A stretch of DNA of 64,000 nt, taken from the NCBI RefSeq assembly GCF_900096975.1, contig NZ_FMYQ01000004.1, positions 1 to 64,000 of the forward strand, in the 5' to 3' direction. Positions within the stretch are counted from its first letter, which is position 1. Each line of letters opens with the position of its first letter. Origin of the DNA: Paraburkholderia lycopersici (lineage in GTDB: Bacteria > Pseudomonadota > Gammaproteobacteria > Burkholderiales > Burkholderiaceae). The notes beneath the pieces are model-generated. The model was given only the letters and a program-made list of their open reading frames with translations, ran no database searches and was not told the origin of the DNA. Positions 51,067 to 59,793 of this stretch are shown here, in pieces. The position numbers were made by a program, and so were the translations under genes.

Positions 51067-53690
51067 TGGTCGATCCCTTGAATTTCCGATCTTGCGCGCT
51101 TCGCACGCGGCTTGCCCATCAGCACCGGCTGGAACACCACAGCGCCGATCAGCGTACAGAACAAGGACAGCGCGAGCAGCTTGCCCATGCTCGACGTGCC
51201 CGGATGATGCGAAAGCCACAGGCTGCCGAACGCCGTGGCCGTGGTGGCGGCCGAAAAGAGCACCGCGTGTGTGAGGCTCGAATGCAGCAGGCCCGTCTGT
51301 CCCGCGCGCCAGGCCATCACGAAATAGATTTTGAACGCGACGCCAACCCCGAGCATCAGGGGAAGCGCGATGATGTTCGCGAAATTGAGCTGGATTCCGA
51401 ACACGACGGACAGCTCGAGCGTCACGAGCGCCGATACCAGCAGAGGAATGAGCGTGCGCAGCACGTCGCCGAAATTGCGCAGCGTGATCCACAGGAGCGC
51501 CGTGATGAGCAGCACCGACCACGCGGCCGCTTCGAAGAACGCGAGGATGATCACGTTGGCCGAATGCAGGATCGAGATCGGCCCGCCGATCGCGTTGGGC
51601 TCCGCCGCCTTCACGGCGTGCGCGAAGCGCGCGAGCATCACGTCGTCGTTGGGATCGACGCCCGGCGGCACGCGCGGCGCGATGTCCACGATCGCCTGGC
51701 CGCTCGGCGCCACCCAGTCGTGCACCATCTCCGGCGGCAGGTTTTCACGCGTGATTTGCGAGGGTTGCAGAAGGCGCGTGAGCTGCGCGAAGGCGAGCTT
51801 GAGCGGCAGACTGAACGCGGTTTCCGCGCGGTCGCGCGTGGCGGGGCTTGCGTTGGCGAGCTTCGTGAGCGCGGCGGAAAGATGCTTCGCCTCGGCCGCT
51901 CCCGGGCCCGGATGGTCGCTTGCGGCGAGCGAAAGCTGGTCGGCCGCGCGCTTGAGCGTTTGCACGCGCACTTCGTCGGTGACGGGCGCGGCCGGCTGCT
52001 GCGTGAGCGCGGGCAGAAGCTGCTGCGCGGCGCTCGAGATCAGCATGAGCTTTTGCTGTTGGTCGTCGGGAATGAGCGAGCTGAGCGTCGTTGCGCGCGA
52101 CACCTCCGGCAGCTTCGAGAGCCGCGCGGCGATCTTGTCGGCCTCTTCGAGCGAAGGCGCGAGCACGCTCACGTCGTTGATCGAGATGACGGGCGAGTTC
52201 TTGAGCGCGAGCAGCGTCGCCATCGACTCGGTATGCGGATCCTTCAGGTGCAGCGGGTTGAAGTCGAAGCGCAGGTGCAGCAACAGCGGCGTCGCGCCGA
52301 CCACCACGACGAGCGTGCTGATGAGCACCGGCTTGCGATGTTCGGCGAGCCATTTGTCGACGGGCGCGAGGAACGCGAAGCCCGGCGCGGCGCGCTCGCC
52401 CCCCGGCCTGAACACGCGGATGAGCGCCGGCAGCACGGTCATGTTGGCGAAGTACGCGACGAACATGCCCACGCCCGCGATCTGCCCGAGTTCCGAGAGG
52501 CCCTTGTAGGCGGTCGGCAGGAACGAAAAGAAACTTTCGGCCACGGCGATCGCCGCGAGCGTGAGCGGCACGCCAATGAGGCGCGCGGTCTTGAGCAGCG
52601 CCGCGTCGAGCCGCTCGTCCTGAAAGCGCTCCTCGCGATACTTCACGCCGAACTGCACGCCGAAATCGACGCCCAGCCCGACGAACAGCACCATGAACGC
52701 GACCGAGAGCATGTTGAACGAGCCGATCATCATGAGGCCGAGCGCGGCCGTGATGAGCAGGCCGACCACGAGCGTGACGAGCACCGCGCCGATCAGCTTG
52801 CCCGAGCGCAGCGCGAGCCACAGGATGGCGAGCACGACGACGATCGTGATCGCGCCGTTGAGCGCGGCGCCGTCCTGGACCGAAGCGAACTCGTCGTCGG
52901 CGAGCGGCTGCTCGCCCGTGAGGCGCACGCGCGCGCCGAATTCGGTGTCGAGATGAAGCGAGGCGGCCGTCGAGCGGATCGCCTCCGAGGCGTTCGCGGC
53001 CGCCTTGAGCGCGGCGAAGTTGAGCACCGGCTGCACGGTGATGAACGCGAACGCGGGCTTCGTGGCCGAGTCCTTGTCGACGAGCGCGCGCCACGAGAAC
53101 GCGGCGGGCTTGCCCGCGAGCACCTGATCGACGACGTTGGCGGCGCTGCCGAGCAGGTTCGCCATTTGCGGCAGCTTCACCTGTCCGATCGTCAGTGGCA
53201 GTTGCAGCGTGGTGGTGAGCGTACCGGCGAGGCCGGCGAGGCTCGGGTCTTTGGCGAGCTGGTTCACCAGCGGGCGCGCCTGGACGAGCTGGCCCGTGGT
53301 CGAGAGCACGGTGGCCGTGGACGGAAAGAGCAGGCCGTTGTGCTGGAAGAACGGGCCGCCCGCAGGCTGCGAAACGGCGCTGAATTCGCGCGAATCCGCC
53401 GCGAGCGCCTGCGCGAGCTTGTCGGCGGCGGCGTCGGCGAGTTCGGGCGCGTCGGCTTCGACGACCACGAGCAGCGAACTCGCGCGCTGCGGGAAGGCCT
53501 GGTCCTTGGCGTCGCTGAGCGCGGCCCATTGCGCATTGTTTTCGACGAGGCCGCTGACGTCCGTGTTGATCTTGAAATGTTTCGCGACGTACACGCCGGA
53601 GAGCACGGCAAGCACGATCGCAAATGTGATGACCCACGCCGCGCGGCGCACCGACCAGGCGACGAGGTGGAGGATGAATGGCTTCAGCAT
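51063..53690 (-). CDS. hpnN: HpnN, hopanoid-associated RND transporter
   Basis: An 875-aa inner-membrane protein of the MMPL/RND superfamily with two repeated halves. Each half has an isolated N-terminal helix ([40 protein letters not shown]), a large periplasmic loop and five grouped helices (for example [20 protein letters not shown]). HpnN moves hopanoids from the inner to the outer membrane. It shares an overlapping operon with the MlaA-like protein and is divergent from the MlaC/HpnM gene, so the three form a lipid transport group. Confidence 0.92.
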   Translation of the reverse strand: MLKPFILHLVAWSVRRAAWVITFAIVLAVLSGVYVAKHFKINTDVSGLVENNAQWAALSDAKDQAFPQRASSLLVVVEADAPELADAAADKLAQALAADSREFSAVSQPAGGPFFQHNGLLFPSTATVLSTTGQLVQARPLVNQLAKDPSLAGLAGTLTTTLQLPLTIGQVKLPQMANLLGSAANVVDQVLAGKPAAFSWRALVDKDSATKPAFAFITVQPVLNFAALKAAANASEAIRSTAASLHLDTEFGARVRLTGEQPLADDEFASVQDGAALNGAITIVVVLAILWLALRSGKLIGAVLVTLVVGLLITAALGLMMIGSFNMLSVAFMVLFVGLGVDFGVQFGVKYREERFQDERLDAALLKTARLIGVPLTLAAIAVAESFFSFLPTAYKGLSELGQIAGVGMFVAYFANMTVLPALIRVFRPGGERAAPGFAFLAPVDKWLAEHRKPVLISTLVVVVGATPLLLHLRFDFNPLHLKDPHTESMATLLALKNSPVISINDVSVLAPSLEEADKIAARLSKLPEVSRATTLSSLIPDDQQQKLMLISSAAQQLLPALTQQPAAPVTDEVRVQTLKRAADQLSLAASDHPGPGAAEAKHLSAALTKLANASPATRDRAETAFSLPLKLAFAQLTRLLQPSQITRENLPPEMVHDWVAPSGQAIVDIAPRVPPGVDPNDDVMLARFAHAVKAAEPNAIGGPISILHSANVIILAFFEAAAWSVLLITALLWITLRNFGDVLRTLIPLLVSALVTLELSVVFGIQLNFANIIALPLMLGVGVAFKIYFVMAWRAGQTGLLHSSLTHAVLFSAATTATAFGSLWLSHHPGTSSMGKLLALSLFCTLIGAVVFQPVLMGKPRAKRARSEIQGIDQ

Positions 53691-53739
53691 ACAGGCGAGG
53701 GGGCCCTGTCAATTAAAGTTTTTTGACGCGAAGCGCTCA

Positions 53740-53830
53740 AGTATACCGGCCCTGCACGTCCCGGCGCGGCTTATGCACACGCAGCGGCGAGGCGGCGCCC
53801 GGGCAGCCCGTGCGCCAAAGCCGTTATACT
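53740..53830. promoter_or_regulatory. Divergent -10 elements between hpnN and hpnM
   Basis: TATACT occurs on the minus strand at 53740-53745 (about 50 bases before hpnN) and on the plus strand at 53825-53830 (about 72 bases before hpnM). They are placed as divergent -10 hexamers in a 211-base intergenic region. The -35 boxes are not clear. Confidence 0.35.
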
Positions 53831-53901
53831 GGCTCAGCCGGGGCGCGATCTGTTGTACCGCACATTGCCGGCGCCTGAATTTCACTGTTCCAGAAGAGCG
53901 T

Positions 53902-54510
53902 ATGAAACGTTACTTGACCGCATTTCTCGTCGCCGCCTGTTTTACGGGCATTTCGGGCGCCGCCGTTGCGCAGGCTTCGCCGGACGCCGGCGTCAGGGCC
54001 GCCGTGGAAGGCACCGTGAAGGCCATGCAGGCCGACCCGCAAGCGCGCGGCGGCGACATGAACAAGATCACCCAGGTGGTCGAAACCCATTTCGTTCCCT
54101 CCACCGACTTCAAGCGAACCACGCGCATCGCCGTCGGCAAACCTTGGGCGACCGCCACGCCCGAGCAGCAGCAGAAGCTCTATGAGCAATTTCAACTCCT
54201 GCTCGTGAAAACTTATGCATCGTCGCTCGCGCAGCTTCGCGATACCCAGGTGACCTTCAAGTTCCTGCCCTCGAACACCCCCGCGGGCGCGAAGGACACC
54301 GTGGTGCAGTCGCACGTCCTCAGCAACGGCGGCGACGACGCGATCGACTACCGGCTCGAAAATACGCCCAACGGCTGGAAGATCTACGACATCAACATGA
54401 TGGGCGCCTGGCTGATTCAGGTCTACCAGACGCAATTCGCCGACCAGATCGCCAAGGGCGGCATTGACGGGCTCATCAAGTTCCTCATCGAGCACAACGC
54501 TCACAGCTGA
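53902..54510 (+). CDS. hpnM: HpnM / MlaC-type periplasmic lipid-binding protein
   Basis: A 202-aa protein with a Sec signal peptide (about 23 residues, ending AVAQA). The mature domain belongs to the Ttg2D/MlaC family: NKITQVVETHFVPSTDFKRT, PEQQQKLYEQFQLLLVKTYA, and the C-terminal GWKIYDINMMGAWLIQVYQT. MlaC shuttles phospholipid between outer-membrane MlaA and the inner-membrane MlaFEDB complex; HpnM is the name used for members next to hopanoid genes. It is divergent from hpnN. No mlaFEDB genes are in the window. Confidence 0.87.
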   Translation: MKRYLTAFLVAACFTGISGAAVAQASPDAGVRAAVEGTVKAMQADPQARGGDMNKITQVVETHFVPSTDFKRTTRIAVGKPWATATPEQQQKLYEQFQLLLVKTYASSLAQLRDTQVTFKFLPSNTPAGAKDTVVQSHVLSNGGDDAIDYRLENTPNGWKIYDINMMGAWLIQVYQTQFADQIAKGGIDGLIKFLIEHNAHS

Positions 54511-54597
54511 TCGCCGATCGCTGTTTGCGCACGCATTATGCCTGTGTGCGCCCCGGCCGGAGCCGGCGCGTTGACGCTTGCTCCGGTTCTGGCCCCC

Positions 54598-55251
54598 TCA
54601 CTTCCGGCGGTGTTCTACCGCGAACTTGATCAGTTCCGCCTGACCTTCGATCTCCAGCTTGCGCTTCAGATTGAGCCGGTGCGTTTCCACCGTGCGCACC
54701 GAAAGCCCTTCGCGCTGCGCGATCTGCTTGCTCGATAGCCCTTCGGCGAGCGCGTCGAGAATGTCGCGCTCGCGTGGCGTGAGCCGCTCGATGGGCGTAC
54801 TGCGCGCCGACGCCTGGAACATGCGCGCGCTCAGGCCCGCGCTGAAATACGTCCGCCCGGCCAGCACCGCCTCGATCGCACGGATGATCTCGGTGGCCGG
54901 CGAATCCTTGAGCACGTAGCCGCTCGCGCCCGCGCGCACGGCCTCGGTCACGTATTCGACGTTGTCGTGCATCGAGAGCATGAGCACGCGGATACCCGGA
55001 AAGCGCCCGTGGAAAATACCCGCGAGCGCGATGCCGTTCACGCCCGCCATGCCGACGTCCATCAGCACGAGATCGGGTTCGAGCGAAGCGGCGAGCGTAA
55101 TGGCCTCGTCGGCGTTGCCGGCTTCGCCCGCGACCTCGAAGCCCGGTACGGCTTCGAGCCGCGCGCGCAAACCGTCGCGAACGAGCGGGTGGTCGTCGAC
55201 GAGCACGAGGCGCGCGGGCCTCGCGGATTCGTTTACGTTTGCATTCGTCAT
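54598..55251 (-). CDS. NarL/LuxR-type response regulator
   Basis: A 217-aa protein with an N-terminal receiver (acidic pair in LVDDHPLV, phosphoacceptor Asp in DLVLMDVGMAGVNG, Lys in GYVLKDSPA) and a C-terminal LuxR helix-turn-helix (ERLTPRERDILDALAEGLSS, SVRTVETHRLNLKRKL). Its start overlaps the stop of the kinase gene by four bases. The pair sits next to cstA, whose promoter region contains repeated TACGTA elements that may be its sites. Confidence 0.93.
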   Translation of the reverse strand: MTNANVNESARPARLVLVDDHPLVRDGLRARLEAVPGFEVAGEAGNADEAITLAASLEPDLVLMDVGMAGVNGIALAGIFHGRFPGIRVLMLSMHDNVEYVTEAVRAGASGYVLKDSPATEIIRAIEAVLAGRTYFSAGLSARMFQASARSTPIERLTPRERDILDALAEGLSSKQIAQREGLSVRTVETHRLNLKRKLEIEGQAELIKFAVEHRRK

Positions 55252-56741
55252 GTCGACGTTCCTGATACGGCTGCAGCTCCTGGTGCCGCACTGGCCGTTC
55301 CGCTTGGCGAAACCGGCACCCAGGCGGTGACGAGCGTATGGCCGGGCTGCGAGCCGATGTCGAGGCGGCCGCCCAGCGACTCGAGCCGCTCGCGCATGTT
55401 GCGCAGGCCCAGGCCCGCGCGCGGATCGGCCAGCGCGTGGGCCACGTCGAAGCCGCGGCCGTTGTCGGCGATGCCGAGCGTCACGCCGTCGGCCGCGACT
55501 TCCAGCGTGAGCGCGGCGCGCGCGGCCCCTGCATGGCGCACGATATTGGTCAGCGCTTCCTGGGCGATGCGAAAGAGCACGGTGTTCACGGCGTCGGACA
55601 GCGCGGGCGCTTGCGACTTTGTGCTCGCCGGTTTCGGAGCGCCTTGCGTAAAGGCGATTTCGATACCCGATTGATCCGCGAGTTCGCGCGTGAGCTGCTC
55701 CAGTGCGGCGGCGAGACCGAGGTCGTCGAGCATCGAGGGGCGCAGCGCGTGCGAGATGCCGCGCACTTCGCGCAGCGTGTCGGAAAGGCGCGAGAGGCCG
55801 GTCGCCAGCGAGGCTTCGGCGGCGGGCATGCGCGTTTCGCCGTGCTCCAGGCGCGCGAGCGCCGATTCGAGCAGCAATTTCACCGAAACGAGCATCTGGC
55901 TGATGCCGTCGTGCAGTTCGCGCGAGAGCCGCGCGCGCTCCTGCTCCTGCGACTCGACCACCTGTTGCGCGAGGCGCTTGAGCTTGGCGTCGGTGCTGCG
56001 GTGCTCGCTCACGTTGAGCACGAGTGCGCCGAGCGCGATGACGAGCACGCCCGCAATCGCGATGACGCCGAGCCACTGGATCGTATGCTCGATATTCGCC
56101 GAGGCGCGTTCGTCGATGCGCGCGAGCGTCGAATCGACATCATCCAGATAGATGCCGGTGCCGATCATCCAGCCCCAGCGCGGCAGCGGCACGACATAGC
56201 CGAGTTTGGGAGCGAGTTTGCCCGTGGACGGCCGGTGCCACATGTAGCGCACGTAGCCGCCGCCGCGCCGGGCGGCGGCGATCAACTGCTGGATCGTGAG
56301 CGAGCCCTGCGGATCGCGCAGATTCCACAGGTCCTGGCCGACGAGACCCGGCTCGCGCGGGTGCATGAGCGAGCGCCCGTGCATGTCGTAGACGAAGAAG
56401 TAGCCGTCGGGGCCGAAGTCCATCTTTTGCAGCACGGCGAGCGCGGCGAGCTGGCGGTCGGCTTCGTCTGCGGGCGCGGGCAAGGCGGCGCTGGCGTTCT
56501 CGCCGGGCGCGTAGAGCGGCGCGATGGCGCTCGTGGCCAGTTCCACGTAGTGACGCAGCTCGATTTCCTTGCTCGTCAGATAGGCGCTTTGCATGGTCGC
56601 GTGCTGCGTTTGCGCGAGCTGCGTGGCTTGCTGGCGCACGCCGATTCCGATACCCGCAATGGCGGCGAGGAACGGCACGACCGCGAGCAGGAAGATTTTT
56701 GTCTTCAGGCGGCGGTCGGCGAAGAAAAATGGGGCGGGCAT
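55248..56741 (-). CDS. Cache-domain sensor histidine kinase (NarX/DesK class)
   Basis: A 497-aa membrane kinase. Membrane helix 1 (about 15-35) is followed by a single-Cache sensor (AVLQKMDFGPDGYFFVYDMH, LGYVVPLPRWGWMIGTGIYL) and helix 2 (about 200-222). The HisKA_3 domain carries ARLSRELHDGISQMLVSVKL, and the ATPase has ADNGRGFD and GLGLRNMRERLESLGG. The Cache form is that seen in small organic-acid sensors. ATG 56741 starts just before the first membrane helix. It is paired with the NarL-type regulator and divergent from the carbon-starvation transporter, suggesting control of pyruvate or peptide uptake. Confidence 0.92.
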   Translation of the reverse strand: MPAPFFFADRRLKTKIFLLAVVPFLAAIAGIGIGVRQQATQLAQTQHATMQSAYLTSKEIELRHYVELATSAIAPLYAPGENASAALPAPADEADRQLAALAVLQKMDFGPDGYFFVYDMHGRSLMHPREPGLVGQDLWNLRDPQGSLTIQQLIAAARRGGGYVRYMWHRPSTGKLAPKLGYVVPLPRWGWMIGTGIYLDDVDSTLARIDERASANIEHTIQWLGVIAIAGVLVIALGALVLNVSEHRSTDAKLKRLAQQVVESQEQERARLSRELHDGISQMLVSVKLLLESALARLEHGETRMPAAEASLATGLSRLSDTLREVRGISHALRPSMLDDLGLAAALEQLTRELADQSGIEIAFTQGAPKPASTKSQAPALSDAVNTVLFRIAQEALTNIVRHAGAARAALTLEVAADGVTLGIADNGRGFDVAHALADPRAGLGLRNMRERLESLGGRLDIGSQPGHTLVTAWVPVSPSGTASAAPGAAAVSGTST

Positions 56742-57002
56742 GACGGTGTTCGAAAGCGGAATCTGCAAGCATAACCGGGCGCGCGGCGAGGCTGGCGATC
56801 CACGCAGCGCTCGCGACCGGCGCATGCAGATTACGGAGACTGTATCGCCGCGATGATAGCGATTCCCCGGCCGGCTTCTGCCCAGACTCGTCAGCGTCAC
56901 GCTTATGTCGGCGTTTTCCCTGAGCGCGCGAGACGCATTGCGCGGCAGGTATCGCCGCCGTTGAGTGTGCGTTGAGCGTGTATCGAGCGCCGTCTTTTTT
57001 GC

Positions 57003-57031
57003 TACGTAATTGTACGTAGATCGCTTACGTA
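57003..57031. promoter_or_regulatory. Repeated TACGTA elements upstream of cstA
   Basis: TACGTAATTGTACGTA (57003-57018) is a TACGTA-N4-TACGTA repeat, followed by TTACGTAG at 57024-57031. They lie about 150-180 bases upstream of cstA in the 439-base region between the kinase and cstA, which holds no gene that I recognise. Confidence 0.45.
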
Positions 57032-57180
57032 GTTGTCCGGTTGTGGCTGACGGCCTGAAAGCGAATACTACCGCCCACGGCATGGCGCGGTGCGTCATGC
57101 ATGTGCCGGCATAGATCGGCGCGCCAGGGCCCGGACCCGATTCCGGGTGCGAAGCTAAAACCAAAAAACGGAGACACCGC

Positions 57181-59268
57181 ATGAGCCGGGCATCCAGTTT
57201 TGTCGTCTGGACGATCGTCGCGCTACTCGGCGCGTTCGCGTTCGGCACCATCGCGCTCGCGCACGGCGAGCGAATCAGCGCATTGTGGATCGTGATTTGC
57301 GCCGTGTGCGTCTATCTGATCGCGTATCGTTTCTACAGCCGCTTCATCGCGAGCACCGTCCTGCAGCTCGACGGCCTTCGCATGACGCCGGCCGTGCGCC
57401 ACAACGACGGGCTCGATTACGTGCCCACCAACAAGTACGTGCTGTTCGGCCATCATTTCGCGGCGATCGCGGGCGCGGGTCCGCTGGTCGGCCCCGTGCT
57501 GGCCGCGCAGATGGGCTACATGCCCGGCATGCTGTGGATTCTCGCGGGCGTGGTGTTCGCGGGCGCCGTGCAGGACTTTGTCGTGCTGTTCCTCTCCACG
57601 CGCCGCGACGGCCGCTCGCTCGGCGACCTCGTGAAGATGGAACTGGGTCCCGTGCCCGGCGTGATCGCGCTGTTCGGCACGTTCCTCATCATGATCATCA
57701 TTCTCGCGGTGCTCGCGCTGATCGTGGTGAAGGCGCTCACGAACTCGCCGTGGGGCACGTTCACCGTGGCCGCGACGATTCCCATCGCGATCTTCATGGG
57801 CCTTTATGTGCGTTACATCCGCCCCGGCAAGATCGGCGAGATCTCGATCATCGGCTTCGTGCTGCTGATGGCGTCCATCGCGTTCGGCCAGCACGTGCAC
57901 GATTCGCCCATGCTCGCCGCCATGTTCACGTTCACGGGCACACAGCTCACGTGGATTCTGATCGGCTACGGCTTCGTCGCTTCGGTGCTGCCCGTGTGGC
58001 TGCTGCTCGCGCCGCGCGACTACCTCTCGACGTTCCTCAAGATCGGCACGATTCTCGCGCTCGCGATCGGCATTCTGATCGTCGCGCCGGAACTGAAGAT
58101 GCCGGCGTTCACGAAGTTCATCGACGGCACGGGTCCGGTCTGGTCGGGCAACCTGTTCCCGTTCCTCTTCATCACGATCGCGTGCGGTTCGGTTTCGGGC
58201 TTCCACGCGCTGATCTCGTCGGGCACGACGCCCAAACTGCTCGACAACGAAACCAACGCGCGCTTCATCGGTTACGGCGCGATGCTGATGGAGTCGTTCG
58301 TCGCGATCATGGCGCTCGTGGCCGCTTCGGTGATCGAGCCGGGCGTGTATTTCGCGATGAACGCGCCGCTCGCCGTGCTCGGCACGACGCCGGACGCCGT
58401 CGCGCAAACGGTGGGCCACTGGGGCTTCGTCCTCACGCCGGAGATGCTCACGCACACCGCCCAGGCCGTGGGCGAGACGACCATTGTCGCGCGCGCCGGC
58501 GGCGCACCGACGCTGGCCGTGGGCATGGCGCAGATCCTGCACCAGGTGGTGGGCGGCGAAGCGATGATGGCGTTCTGGTATCACTTCGCCATCCTTTTCG
58601 AAGCCCTCTTCATCCTGACCGCCGTTGACGCGGGCACGCGCGCCGGCCGCTTCATGCTGCAGGACCTGCTCGGCACGTTCCACCCGTCGCTCAAGCGCAC
58701 GGAATCGCTGCCCGCCAACCTGATCGCCACGGCGCTTTGCGTGGCCGCGTGGGGCTACTTCCTCTATCAGGGCGTGGTCGATCCGCTCGGCGGCATCAAC
58801 ACGCTGTGGCCGCTTTTCGGCATCTCCAACCAGATGCTGGCGGGCATCGCGCTGATGCTCGGCACCGTCGTGCTGTTCAAGATGAAGCGCGAGAAGTTTG
58901 CGTGGGTCACGGCTGTGCCGACGGTCTGGCTGCTCGTCTGCACGCTCACGGCGGGCTGGCAGAAGATTTTTGACAGCAACCCGAAGGTGAGCTTCGTTGC
59001 GCACGCGCAGAAGCTTTCGGCCGCCATTGCACAAGGCAACGTCGTCGCGCCCGCGAAGTCGCTCGAGCAGATGCAGCGCATGGTCTTCAACGACTACGTG
59101 GATGCCGCGCTTTCGGGCCTCTTTATCTTCGTCGTGGCGAGCATCGTGGTTTATGGCCTGATCGCGATTGCGCGCGCACGCCGCATCGACCGCCCGACCG
59201 CCCAGGAAACGCCTTACGAAGCGATGCCGGCGGGCGGCGCGGCTGTCGTGTCGCAGCGCGTGCATTGA
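57181..59268 (+). CDS. cstA: Carbon starvation protein A, pyruvate/peptide transporter
   Basis: A 695-aa inner-membrane protein with about 16-18 hydrophobic segments. Segments HFAAIAGAGPLVGPVLAAQM, AGAVQDFVVLFLSTRRDGRS and SGTTPKLLDNETNARFIGYG are diagnostic for CstA/BtsT. These proteins take up pyruvate with protons (BtsT) or peptides. GGAG supports ATG 57181. It is followed by a ybdD-like small gene, the conserved partner arrangement, and preceded by a divergent two-component system similar in logic to BtsSR/YpdAB control. Confidence 0.95.
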   Translation: MSRASSFVVWTIVALLGAFAFGTIALAHGERISALWIVICAVCVYLIAYRFYSRFIASTVLQLDGLRMTPAVRHNDGLDYVPTNKYVLFGHHFAAIAGAGPLVGPVLAAQMGYMPGMLWILAGVVFAGAVQDFVVLFLSTRRDGRSLGDLVKMELGPVPGVIALFGTFLIMIIILAVLALIVVKALTNSPWGTFTVAATIPIAIFMGLYVRYIRPGKIGEISIIGFVLLMASIAFGQHVHDSPMLAAMFTFTGTQLTWILIGYGFVASVLPVWLLLAPRDYLSTFLKIGTILALAIGILIVAPELKMPAFTKFIDGTGPVWSGNLFPFLFITIACGSVSGFHALISSGTTPKLLDNETNARFIGYGAMLMESFVAIMALVAASVIEPGVYFAMNAPLAVLGTTPDAVAQTVGHWGFVLTPEMLTHTAQAVGETTIVARAGGAPTLAVGMAQILHQVVGGEAMMAFWYHFAILFEALFILTAVDAGTRAGRFMLQDLLGTFHPSLKRTESLPANLIATALCVAAWGYFLYQGVVDPLGGINTLWPLFGISNQMLAGIALMLGTVVLFKMKREKFAWVTAVPTVWLLVCTLTAGWQKIFDSNPKVSFVAHAQKLSAAIAQGNVVAPAKSLEQMQRMVFNDYVDAALSGLFIFVVASIVVYGLIAIARARRIDRPTAQETPYEAMPAGGAAVVSQRVH

Positions 59269-59298
59269 ACCGGCGTCGGCAACCGAACGGAGCGCATC

Positions 59299-59505
59299 AT
59301 GTTCTCGGGACTTCGCGACAACGTACAGACGGCCGGGCGCTACCTCGGCCAGGCCATGCGTTTGATGGTCGGCTTGCCGGATTACGAGGGCTACGTCGCG
59401 CACATGCGCGCGACGCATCCTGACCGGCCCGTGATGACATACGAGGCGTTTTTCCGCGAGCGGCAAAACGCACGGTATGGGTCGGGCGCGGGGAAGTGCT
59501 GCTGA
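59299..59505 (+). CDS. ybdD: YbdD/YjiX-family small protein
   Basis: A 68-aa protein. GRYLGQAMRLMVGLPDYEGY, HMRATHPDRPVMTYEAFFRE and the C-terminal RYGSGAGKCC are typical of the YbdD/YjiX family that always follows cstA or btsT. The function is not established; it is thought to support the transporter. It lies 30 bases after cstA and before a strong terminator. Confidence 0.92.
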   Translation: MFSGLRDNVQTAGRYLGQAMRLMVGLPDYEGYVAHMRATHPDRPVMTYEAFFRERQNARYGSGAGKCC

Positions 59506-59535
59506 GTCCCCGCTGATTGTTGTTTCAACGCGAGG

Positions 59536-59566
59536 CGCGACGGCGAAAGCCGTCGCGTTTTTTTTC
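59536..59566 (+). terminator. Rho-independent terminator after cstA-ybdD
   Basis: GCGACGGC-GAAA-GCCGTCGC forms a perfect 8-bp stem with a GNRA loop followed by a run of nine T. Confidence 0.92.
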
Positions 59567-59793
59567 GCAAGTAACGCACTCGATTCGAGGCGTCATCAAA
59601 GGCGCTCAATTCTCGCGGCGCCCCGCCGTTAACTTTGACGACGACATTCCGCACCAATTCGACGTGTCGCGCCTCGCCCGGCGTCCCCCCACTGCTTCGG
59701 ATCGTCGGGAACCGCATCTGCAGGGTTGCCGCACACGGCAACACCTCATCTTGAACCTCTGCGCCGTACGGCGTGCGAATCAACGAATCTCTC

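Noticed and set aside
51066..53726. An 886-codon open frame on the plus strand
   Set aside because: It is the antisense shadow of hpnN, with low-complexity Arg/Glu/His-rich translation and no domain; high-GC codon bias opens the complementary frame.
57223..59466. A 747-codon open frame on the minus strand opposite cstA
   Set aside because: It has a charged, repetitive translation typical of antisense frames; CstA is unambiguous on the other strand.
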